Below are positions 5,601 through 11,572 of a stretch of 11,572 nt of DNA, one piece after another (the stretch's first letter is position 1; the number at the start of each line of letters is the position of its first letter). The notes below the pieces were generated by a model. It was not told where the DNA came from. It ran no database searches and worked only from the letters and a program-made list of their open reading frames with translations. Location of the stretch: positions 1-11,572 of the forward strand of contig JAFLKZ010000122.1 of assembly GCA_019162915.1 (NCBI GenBank). Direction: 5' to 3'. This DNA comes from Campylobacteraceae bacterium. GTDB taxonomy: Bacteria > Campylobacterota > Campylobacteria > Campylobacterales > Sulfurospirillaceae. A program made the position numbers and the translations under genes.

Positions 5601-7303
5601 TGAGATTTTCAAAACTATATGCACCAACAACGAAGGAAGCACCTAAAGATGCAACGCTTCCAAGTCATCAATTTTTAGTGCGTGGTGGTTTTATCTCTCA
5701 AGTGGGAAGTGGATTGTATAACTTTTTACCGATGGGAAAAATCGTATTTGATAAGATAAAAAATATCGTCAAAGAAGAAATGGATGCGACAGGTGCGCAA
5801 GAAATTCAGATGGGGGTGGTAACGCCTGCTGAGCTTTGGAAACAAAGTGGAAGATACAATGCCTTTGGTAAAGAATTATGCCGCTTAAAAGATAGAAAAG
5901 AAAATGAATTTGTTTTAGGACCGACGCATGAAGAAGTTGTCGTTGATATCGTGCGAAATCGCATTAATAGTTACAAACAATTACCATTACATCTTTATCA
6001 AATAACAACTAAGTTTCGTGATGAAGCGCGTCCTAGATTTGGATTGCTTCGTGGACGTGAATTTACCATGAAAGATGGTTACAGTTTTCATGAAGATGAA
6101 ACATGTATGAAAAAAGAGTTTGCGCTCATGGAAGAGACTTACACTAAAATCTTTACACGTCTTGGGCTTGACTTTAGAGCTGTAGACGCTGATAGTGGTG
6201 CTATTGGGGGAAGTGGTAGTAAAGAGTTTATGGTACTCGCACAAAATGGTGAAGATGATATCGTTGTATGTCAAAAATGCTCTTATGCTGCGAATATTGA
6301 AGCAGCTAAAAGAGCTAAAAAAGTAACAACCATTGAAGCGCCACAAGCTGATTTGTCAAAGTTTAAAACACCTGATATGAAAACCATTGAGGACGTGTGC
6401 AACTTTTTACATGTAGACTCTTTTTATAGTATTAAAGCAGTAGTTAAAAAAGCGATTTATATTGATTCCGAAGAGATTGTTGTTTTCTTTGTTCGAGGAA
6501 GCGATGAACTTCAAGAAGTCAAAGCCATCAATGCGTGTGGTGCGATAGACTTGATAGATGCAGAACTTGAAGAGATACAAAAAGTGGGCTTGCATGCAGG
6601 GTTTATCGGACCTGTTGGACTAGAATGTGTAAAATTTTACATAGATTTTGAACTTAAAGAAGAAAAAAATTTAGTATGTGGCGCAAATGAAGAAGATTTC
6701 CATTTTGTGGGCGTTTCGATGTTTAACTTCAAAGAAGAGCGTTACGCGGATCTTTCAGCAGTGAAAGCGGGCGATAAGTGTGTTTGCTGTGGCGAAGAGC
6801 TTTATGTCACCAAAGGCATCGAAGTAGGACATATCTTTCAGCTAGGGCAAAAGTACGCTAAGGCGATGAGTGCCACTTTCTTAGATAAAAATGGCAAATC
6901 GCAACCTTTTTATATGGGTTGTTATGGTGTGGGTGTGAGCAGATTGGTTGCGGTTATGATTGAAGCGAGTCATGATGAGAGAGGGTGTATGTGGAATAAA
7001 CAAACGGCACCTTATTTATTAGATATTATTATTTCAAATCCTAAAGATGAAGCACAAAGTATCTATGCTTTGAGCATTTATGAAGCACTTAAAAAAGAGA
7101 AATTTGAAGTACTACTAGATGATAGACCTGAACGTTTTGGATTTAAAATCAAAGATTATGAATTAATAGGTTTCCCTTATGCGCTTATCGTGGGTAAAGA
7201 GTTAGAAGAGGGTTTGGTGGAAATTGTTGAGCGTAAAACCCTTGAAAAAACGGTAGTTAAAAAAGAAGAAGTACTCGATGTATTAAGGAATCTTTTAGCG
7301 TGA
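5600..7303 (+). CDS. proS: Prolyl-tRNA synthetase, bacterial type with insertion domain
   Basis: Charges tRNA(Pro) with proline. At 567 residues it matches the long bacterial form with an editing (INS) domain between class II motifs 2 and 3. Visible are the motif 1 region with LPMGKIVFDKI (43-54), motif 2 FRDEARPRFGLLRGREFTMKD (139-159), GPTHEE (107-112), the insertion domain (about 220-400), motif 3 with GCYGVGVSRLVAVMIE (440-455), and a C-terminal anticodon-binding domain from about 470. The insertion domain is bracketed by Cys224-X2-Cys227 and Cys394-X2-Cys397, a pattern that could bind a metal. It overlaps hemA by one base and fxsA by four. Its place between hemA and the later operon genes agrees with the order I recall in H. 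pylori and C. jejuni. Confidence 0.97.
   Translation: MRFSKLYAPTTKEAPKDATLPSHQFLVRGGFISQVGSGLYNFLPMGKIVFDKIKNIVKEEMDATGAQEIQMGVVTPAELWKQSGRYNAFGKELCRLKDRKENEFVLGPTHEEVVVDIVRNRINSYKQLPLHLYQITTKFRDEARPRFGLLRGREFTMKDGYSFHEDETCMKKEFALMEETYTKIFTRLGLDFRAVDADSGAIGGSGSKEFMVLAQNGEDDIVVCQKCSYAANIEAAKRAKKVTTIEAPQADLSKFKTPDMKTIEDVCNFLHVDSFYSIKAVVKKAIYIDSEEIVVFFVRGSDELQEVKAINACGAIDLIDAELEEIQKVGLHAGFIGPVGLECVKFYIDFELKEEKNLVCGANEEDFHFVGVSMFNFKEERYADLSAVKAGDKCVCCGEELYVTKGIEVGHIFQLGQKYAKAMSATFLDKNGKSQPFYMGCYGVGVSRLVAVMIEASHDERGCMWNKQTAPYLLDIIISNPKDEAQSIYALSIYEALKKEKFEVLLDDRPERFGFKIKDYELIGFPYALIVGKELEEGLVEIVERKTLEKTVVKKEEVLDVLRNLLA
7286..7289 (+). promoter_or_regulatory. Ribosome binding site for the fxsA GTG start
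   Basis: AGGA within AAGGAA lies inside the end of proS, 10 nt before the GTG at 7300. The GTG forms a GTGA overlap with the proS stop. Using a later ATG would cut into the first membrane helix. Confidence 0.55.
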
Positions 7304-7719
7304 AATATTTTCTCATTTATCTCTTTTTAGAGGTGATGGTAAGTGTCAATATATCCTCAGCCATAGGAGGATTTGCAACATTTGCAGAGATTATTTTCTC
7401 AGCTGTATTGGGTTTTATCCTTATTGCTAATTTTAGAGTTACCTTTGTGCAGAGCTTACAAGCTTTGTCAAATAGAACGATTACGATGGAAGAGTTTCAA
7501 AAGCTCAATGCTTGGACGATTTTGGGTGCTGTGTTACTTATTATGCCGGGATTTTTAAGTGATATTGTAGGTATTCTTTTGCAGTTTAGCTTTTTTGCAA
7601 CTTTATTTGCTAAGAAAGTCTTACATGTAAAGAGTTTTTCTCCAAAAAATAATTTTAAAAAAGGAAGAGAAGATGAGATCATTGATGTTGAGATTATTGA
7701 CGATAATCGCCTTAAGTAG
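7300..7719 (+). CDS. fxsA: FxsA family inner-membrane protein
   Basis: A 139-residue membrane protein of the FxsA (suppressor of F exclusion of phage T7) family; its ordinary cellular function is not known. It has hydrophobic stretches at about residues 2-12, 15-45 (with the family's LGFILIANFR end) and 72-104 (WTILGAVLLIMPGFLSDIVGILLQF, containing the conserved L-PGF-D-GxLL core), then a charged cytoplasmic tail ending in an acidic EDEIIDVEIIDD segment, a feature common in the family. The start is GTG with a 4-bp overlap with proS. The tail sequence is inside the overlap with the next gene, and since it looks family-typical, the 47-bp overlap is likely real rather than a misplaced stop. C. 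jejuni has, as I recall, a membrane protein gene at the same position. Confidence 0.9.
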   Translation: MKYFLIYLFLEVMVSVNISSAIGGFATFAEIIFSAVLGFILIANFRVTFVQSLQALSNRTITMEEFQKLNAWTILGAVLLIMPGFLSDIVGILLQFSFFATLFAKKVLHVKSFSPKNNFKKGREDEIIDVEIIDDNRLK

Positions 7720-8530
7720 TAGTGTGTTGTTTTCTGCTAGTGCTACGGTAGATATAGACAAAAAAGTGTCAAGTTTTTTAGAAAAAGCTATTGCTCCTAA
7801 TGAAAACTATAAATTTGAAAAAATTACGATTTTAAAAAAAGATGATTTAAAAGATAATCAAGGTTGGAAAGTCTATTTTGTGCGCATTGACCTTTCATTA
7901 ATAAAACAAGAGGGTAAAAAAGTTTCTGTCAATGATATCGTTTTTACGAATGGCAAAATACTGAGCAAAGACTTTTTAGATCTCAACAATGGTAAAAGTA
8001 TCAAAAATAGTCTTTCTTTAGATATGGATGTCACTGCTTACAACAAAGAGCATCTTTTAGCTGGAAATTTTAACGCTCCTCATAAAATCGTTATTTTTAG
8101 TGATCCACTATGCCCATTTTGTATGGATTTTGTACCAGAAGTTATTGTTGATGTGGAAAAAAATCCTGAGACTTTTGCCCTTTTTTACTATCACTTCCCA
8201 CTAAATATCCACCCAGCAGCACCTACATTGGTCAAAGCGATGATTGTTGCAGAAGAAAAAGGCGATAAAGGTATTGTTAAAAAGGTTTATGATGAAGTAT
8301 TTGATCTTAAAACTACGGATGAAAAGTTTATCTTAGATGCCTTTAATAAAGCGTTTAATACCAATATCACCCTAGAAGAAATAAACCAAGAACACGTCCT
8401 TAAAAAGCTCAAGTTAGATCAAGAATTAGCGACTAATTTGATGGTCAATGGTACGCCTACCATCTATCTTAATGGCAAGAAAGATGATACTAAAACAAGT
8501 TATAGAAAATTAATTAAAGAGAAAAAATGA
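7673..8530 (+). CDS. Periplasmic thioredoxin-fold thiol:disulfide protein (DsbA/DsbC/DsbG superfamily)
   Basis: A 285-residue exported protein. Residues 1-24 form a Sec signal (Arg, hydrophobic core LLTIIALSSSVLF, Ser-Ala-Ser-Ala). Residues 25-130 are an N-terminal domain of no recognised family, possibly corresponding to the DsbC/DsbG dimerisation region. Residues 137-285 are a thioredoxin-like domain with FSDPLCPFC (active-site Cys147-Pro-Phe-Cys150), a helical insertion, and GTPTIYLNG containing the cis-proline at 262. The only cysteines are the redox pair. It would oxidise, reduce or isomerise disulfides of exported proteins; cytochrome c apoproteins are possible clients given the haem genes, but that is inference. 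AAGGAAGAGA precedes the ATG, which lies 47 bp inside fxsA; an ATG at 7685 is a weaker alternative. Its stop overlaps hemC (ATGA). CPFC differs from the DsbA CPHC and DsbC CGYC. Confidence 0.88.
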   Translation: MRSLMLRLLTIIALSSSVLFSASATVDIDKKVSSFLEKAIAPNENYKFEKITILKKDDLKDNQGWKVYFVRIDLSLIKQEGKKVSVNDIVFTNGKILSKDFLDLNNGKSIKNSLSLDMDVTAYNKEHLLAGNFNAPHKIVIFSDPLCPFCMDFVPEVIVDVEKNPETFALFYYHFPLNIHPAAPTLVKAMIVAEEKGDKGIVKKVYDEVFDLKTTDEKFILDAFNKAFNTNITLEEINQEHVLKKLKLDQELATNLMVNGTPTIYLNGKKDDTKTSYRKLIKEKK

Positions 8531-9471
8531 AAAAACTCATTATTGCTACTAGAGGAAGTAAACTGGCTCTTTGGCAGTCAGAACATGTTCGTGATTGTTT
8601 GATGGAAGCGCATCCTGGATTGGAAGTAGAGCTTAACGTTATGATGACCAAAGGCGATAAGATTTTAGATACAGCTTTGGCTAAAATAGGGGGCAAAGGT
8701 CTTTTCACCAAAGAGCTAGAAGAGTCGATGCTAAGAGGTGAATCCCATATAGCCGTGCATAGTCTCAAAGATGTACCGATGGAATTTCCCCACGGTTTGA
8801 AACTGAGCGTTATCACTAAAAGAGAAGACCCAAGAGATGCGATGTTGAGTGAAAAATACGCCTCACTTGAAGCGTTACCGATGGGTGCCATAGTTGGTAC
8901 AACGAGTTTACGTAGACGTATGCAGTTACTAAAATTTAGACCTGATTTTATCATTAAAAACTTGCGTGGCAATGTTAATACACGCATTAGAAAGCTTAAA
9001 GATGGCGAGTTTGATGCTATTATCTTAGCAAGTGCTGGGATTAATCGACTGGATTTGAGTAGTGAAGTTAACTATTTTACCCCTATTAGCAAAGAAATTA
9101 TGATTCCCTCATCAGGTCAAGCAGCACTTGGTATTGAGATTGTGGATAATGCAGAGATAGAAAAAATCGTTTCGGTTTTAAATGATGAAAATGCCATTAT
9201 TGAAACTACGATAGAGCGTGATTTTATCATGATTTTAGAGGGTGGCTGTCAAGTGCCAATCGGTGTAAATGCGCAGTTACAAGGCGATGAGATAGTTGTT
9301 AAGGCTATTTTGGGGCTTCCTGATGGATCAGAGATGATAAGCGAAGAAATCGTAGGGAAGAGGGAAGAATATATGATGTTAGGTAAAAAACTAGCACAAA
9401 AAGTCATTGATAATGGAGCGCAAGCGTTACTCAAGCGTGCCGAGACGATAGCATTAAACGAGATATTTTAA
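8527..9471 (+). CDS. hemC: Porphobilinogen deaminase (hydroxymethylbilane synthase)
   Basis: Cytoplasmic enzyme that joins four porphobilinogens into hydroxymethylbilane, two steps after 5-aminolevulinate. At 314 residues it matches E. coli HemC (about 313). It begins with the family start IATRGSKLALWQSEHV; HSLKDVP holds the catalytic Asp82, TTSLRRR and NLRGNVNTRIRKL supply arginines that bind substrate carboxylates, and EGGCQVPIG carries Cys241, to which the dipyrromethane cofactor is attached. All expected residues are present. The start overlaps the preceding stop by 4 bp with only a weak AAAGAG upstream, so translation is probably coupled to the thioredoxin-fold gene. hemA lies four genes earlier in the same operon; the intervening hemL and hemB are not in the window. 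Confidence 0.97.
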   Translation: MKKLIIATRGSKLALWQSEHVRDCLMEAHPGLEVELNVMMTKGDKILDTALAKIGGKGLFTKELEESMLRGESHIAVHSLKDVPMEFPHGLKLSVITKREDPRDAMLSEKYASLEALPMGAIVGTTSLRRRMQLLKFRPDFIIKNLRGNVNTRIRKLKDGEFDAIILASAGINRLDLSSEVNYFTPISKEIMIPSSGQAALGIEIVDNAEIEKIVSVLNDENAIIETTIERDFIMILEGGCQVPIGVNAQLQGDEIVVKAILGLPDGSEMISEEIVGKREEYMMLGKKLAQKVIDNGAQALLKRAETIALNEIF

Positions 9472-9480
9472 GGTCAAATA

Positions 9481-11292
9481 ATGGAAAGAATAATCAAACT
9501 TTTAAGTGAACACCATCTTTTACGCATTATCGATGAAGAGGTGGATATCGATCTTGAAATACCTCATATTGCTTATATCGAAGTCAAAAAAGAGGATTCT
9601 AAAGCGTTACTTTTCACCAAGCCTATTAGTAAAAAATTGGGGCAAAAGTTTGATATACCTGTATTAATGAATGTTTTTGGCTCGACTAAGGCAACGGAAC
9701 TCATTTTTGGTAAAAATCCCAATGATGTTTCTAAGCAAATACAAGAACTTCTCCATATGAAACCACCCTCAGGTTTTTTTGACAAAATCAGCATGCTTGG
9801 AACACTTTTTTCGCTCAAAAATGCTTTACCAAAGCGCCTTAAATCCAAAGGTGCCTGCCAGCAAAAAGTTCAAAAAGAACCTAATCTTTACGATTTGCCT
9901 ATCTTGACAACGTGGAGTGAAGATGGTGGTCCTTTCATTACGATGGGGCAGGTTTATACGGAAAGTTTAGATGGTACTAAACAAAACCTTGGAATGTACC
10001 GTTTGCAAGTGTATGATAAAAACCGTTTGGGTATGCACTGGCAAATACATAAAGATAGTGCCCATTTTTTCCACGAATATAAAAAGGCGGGAAAAAAGAT
10101 GCCTGTGAGCGTTGCCGTAGGAGGTGACCCTCTTTATATCTGGTGTGGTCAAGCACCGATGCCTATTGGAATGTTTGAACTTCTTTTGTATGGTTTTATC
10201 AAAGAAAAAAGTGCAAGATTGGTGAAATCACTGACTAATCCTATTTATATACCAGAAGATGTAGATATCGTGATAGAAGGGTGGGTTGATCCGTCAAAAA
10301 TGGAGATAGAAGGTCCCTTTGGTGACCATACTGGATACTATACGCTCAAAGAACCGTATCCTGTGATGGATGTTACGTGCATTACATGTAAAGAAAAACC
10401 TATCTACCAAGCGACAGTAGTTGGTAAACCCCCATTGGAAGATAAATATATGGGTTGGGCAACGGAGCGTATCTTTTTACCACTTCTCAAAACCACAGTG
10501 CCAGATTTAATCGACTACAATATGCCTGAAAATGGAGTCTTTCACAACCTTATCTTAGCCAAGATGAATGTCCTCTACCCAGGACATGCTAAGCAGTTTA
10601 TGCATGCATTTTGGGGAGTGGGGCAGATGAGCTTTGTCAAACATGCTTTTTTTGTAGATGAAAATGCGCCTGAGCTGGATGATTATGATGCTCTAAGTGA
10701 TTATATCCTTAATCGTGTTCATGCTAAAAATATCTTAATCAGCGAAGGTGTGTGTGATGCCCTCGACCATGCTTCTCCTAATGCACTTTTTGGGGGAAAA
10801 CTAGGGGTTGATTGTACAATGCCTCTTCTGTATGACATTGTGCCAAAAGAAATTTTGGATGATGGCATACTTTTAGAAAAAGCTTCTTCTTTATGTGCAG
10901 ATATCAAGGGATTGAAACAGTATAAAACTGCAACTAAAACACCTATTACTGTTATTTCTGTTGCAAAAAGTAGGGCAATGAAAGAGATATATGAAGCTTT
11001 AAAACCATTACGTGCACATATGAAACTTTTAGTCTTTGTCGATGAAGCAACAAATGACATCACTAATCCGTACATGTTGATTTGGCGCGTGGTCAATAAT
11101 ATCGATGCACTTCGTGATATTTTTCTTGAAGATGAATATATCGGTATTGATGCTACCAACAAAAATGATATTGATGGCTATACGAGAGAATGGCCTAAAG
11201 ATACCGATTGTGATTTAGAGGTCATTGACCGTTTAGTGAAGAGAGGTTTACTAGAAAACGATCCCCAGTTACTAAAGCACTTCTATATTTAA
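9481..11292 (+). CDS. ubiD: UbiD-family decarboxylase for menaquinone synthesis
   Basis: A 603-residue prenylated-FMN decarboxylase. The length and C-terminal part fit the menaquinone group (SCO4490-like, late futalosine pathway) better than E. coli UbiD (about 497). Landmarks are NLGMYRLQVYD with the prFMN/substrate Arg174, GMHWQIHKDSAHF (184-196) in the cofactor and metal pocket, IVIEGWVDPSKMEIEGPFG with Glu266 and Glu277 of the Arg-Glu-Glu catalytic set, and GDHTGYY (281-287). It would remove the carboxyl group from the prenylated dihydroxynaphthoate made in the futalosine route. It needs a UbiX-type flavin prenyltransferase, which is not in this window. The prenyl synthase seven genes earlier would supply the tail. 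The start follows AAGG with imperfect spacing, 9 bp after hemC. It appears to be the last gene of the operon. The family is certain; the menaquinone role is strongly inferred. Confidence 0.94.
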   Translation: MERIIKLLSEHHLLRIIDEEVDIDLEIPHIAYIEVKKEDSKALLFTKPISKKLGQKFDIPVLMNVFGSTKATELIFGKNPNDVSKQIQELLHMKPPSGFFDKISMLGTLFSLKNALPKRLKSKGACQQKVQKEPNLYDLPILTTWSEDGGPFITMGQVYTESLDGTKQNLGMYRLQVYDKNRLGMHWQIHKDSAHFFHEYKKAGKKMPVSVAVGGDPLYIWCGQAPMPIGMFELLLYGFIKEKSARLVKSLTNPIYIPEDVDIVIEGWVDPSKMEIEGPFGDHTGYYTLKEPYPVMDVTCITCKEKPIYQATVVGKPPLEDKYMGWATERIFLPLLKTTVPDLIDYNMPENGVFHNLILAKMNVLYPGHAKQFMHAFWGVGQMSFVKHAFFVDENAPELDDYDALSDYILNRVHAKNILISEGVCDALDHASPNALFGGKLGVDCTMPLLYDIVPKEILDDGILLEKASSLCADIKGLKQYKTATKTPITVISVAKSRAMKEIYEALKPLRAHMKLLVFVDEATNDITNPYMLIWRVVNNIDALRDIFLEDEYIGIDATNKNDIDGYTREWPKDTDCDLEVIDRLVKRGLLENDPQLLKHFYI

Positions 11293-11315
11293 CTTATAAG
11301 ACTCAAAACTTCAAA

Positions 11316-11367
11316 AAGTAATGTATAATGTTATTTAATTTTATTTAAATATAAAAATACATTACTT
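11316..11367. repeat. 11-bp inverted repeat around the promoter of the last gene
   Basis: AAGTAATGTAT (11316-11326) and its exact reverse complement ATACATTACTT (11357-11367) are separated by 30 bp of A/T-rich DNA. The left arm overlaps the TATAAT at 11324-11329 and the right arm ends 5 bp before the GGAG ribosome binding site at 11373-11376. This placement suits an operator pair for a regulator. As RNA it could form an AU-rich stem with A's before and U's after, so a weak terminator of the upstream operon is the alternative. Confidence 0.5.
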
Positions 11368-11376
11368 ATTTTGGAG
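11324..11376 (+). promoter_or_regulatory. -10 box and ribosome binding site of the right-edge gene
   Basis: A perfect TATAAT (11324-11329) lies 53 bp before the ATG at 11383, and GGAG (11373-11376) lies 6 nt before it. No -35 is seen at the proper distance (11301-11306 reads ACTCAA). The downstream gene therefore probably has its own transcript, separate from the ubiD operon. Confidence 0.55.
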
Positions 11377-11382
11377 TACATT

Positions 11383-11572
11383 ATGAGCACTTCGTATAAA
11401 TTTCTAGTAGAAAGATTTGAAATACCACGTCCCACACTGATAGAATGGCATAAGAGGGTGGGGAATGAGAAAGATAATTGGCGTGTAAAGCATCTTGAAT
11501 ATCTAAGAACACAACTTCTGGTTGAAAAAGAGACAATTCAAGAAATCAAACGCTACGCTATCTCTCCAGAAG
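11383..11572 (+). CDS. Unrecognised protein with a possible helix-turn-helix, 3' end missing
   Basis: An open frame begins at ATG 11383 after a well-placed GGAG and continues 63 codons to the window edge without a stop. It starts MSTSYKFLVERFEIPRPTLI and goes on EWHKR. A helix, a turn at Ile-Pro-Arg-Pro and a second helix with Thr-Leu-x-x-Trp resembles the recognition element of small helix-turn-helix proteins and transposase-type DNA-binding heads. The rest is charged and helical (HLEYLRTQLLVEKETIQEIKR). I do not recognise the family. It has its own promoter within an inverted repeat, which would suit an autoregulated DNA-binding protein, but that is a guess. Length and C-terminus cannot be known here. 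Confidence 0.65.
   Translation, partial: MSTSYKFLVERFEIPRPTLIEWHKRVGNEKDNWRVKHLEYLRTQLLVEKETIQEIKRYAISPE

Noticed and set aside
8514..8987. Minus-strand open frame of 157 codons opposite hemC
   Set aside because: It lies entirely over well-conserved hemC sequence (apart from the end of the preceding gene), has no ribosome binding site of note, and its translation has no recognisable family. It is an antisense shadow.
10719..11162. Minus-strand open frame of 147 codons opposite ubiD
   Set aside because: Fully antisense to a conserved decarboxylase, serine-rich low-information translation, no promoter or binding site seen.
11293..11300. CTTATAAG palindrome right after the ubiD stop as a terminator
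   Set aside because: Eight bases with no loop and no T tract following; cannot form a terminator hairpin.
1..11572. CRISPR array, insertion sequence, tRNA or rRNA, or phage genes
   Set aside because: No regularly spaced repeats, transposase motifs, cloverleaf sequences or phage-type genes were seen on either strand; nearly all of the DNA is accounted for by the listed genes.

Overview
The window looks like an AT-rich chromosome segment of a Campylobacterota (epsilonproteobacterial) species, most like Sulfurospirillum or a close free-living relative. The reasons are a DUF2018 protein (a family I know only from this phylum), the gene order from DUF2018 to ubiD (recalled as Cj0539-Cj0546 in Campylobacter jejuni and, in part, HP0242-HP0237 in Helicobacter pylori), a UbiD protein of the menaquinone (SCO4490-like) type, and TATAAT-type -10 boxes with poor -35 boxes. 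The genus is an inference; the phylum is well supported.

Left block (1-2252, minus strand). metY (O-acetylhomoserine sulfhydrylase), a cysteine-free Rrf2-family repressor and cysK (O-acetylserine sulfhydrylase, cut by the window edge) lie head to tail with gaps of 8 and 11 bp. A near-consensus promoter (TTGACA, 17 bp, TATACT) lies just upstream of metY. The block is a sulfide-assimilation operon with its own candidate regulator. The repressor resembles CymR and ends in a C-terminal isoleucine, the feature that CysK-binding tails share, so a CymR-CysK type cysteine sensor is plausible.

Divergent intergenic region (2253-2646). This is 394 bp of very AT-rich DNA with promoters facing both ways, several perfect or near-perfect palindromes and no credible gene.

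Right block (2647-11292, plus strand). Nine genes are packed with overlaps of 1 to 47 bp or gaps of 8 to 9 bp: DUF2018 protein, small exported protein, long-chain polyprenyl diphosphate synthase, hemA, proS, fxsA, a periplasmic DsbA/DsbC-like thioredoxin-fold protein, hemC and ubiD. They appear to form one 8.6-kb operon. It joins early haem synthesis (HemA makes glutamate-1-semialdehyde from Glu-tRNA; HemC makes hydroxymethylbilane), menaquinone synthesis (prenyl tail; UbiD-type decarboxylation) and prolyl-tRNA charging. The common theme is supply of respiratory cofactors. The thioredoxin-fold gene seems to be an addition compared with the remembered C. jejuni and H. pylori orders.

Right edge (11293-11572). 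A 90-bp spacer carries a TATAAT box inside an 11-bp inverted repeat. It is followed by the start of a small unrecognised protein with a possible helix-turn-helix, running off the window.

No tRNA, rRNA, CRISPR array, insertion sequence or phage gene is visible. Most genes are conserved housekeeping genes. The points of real interest are the CymR-like/CysK arrangement, the palindromes in the divergent region, the inserted thioredoxin-fold gene and the unknown proteins at both ends of the large operon.
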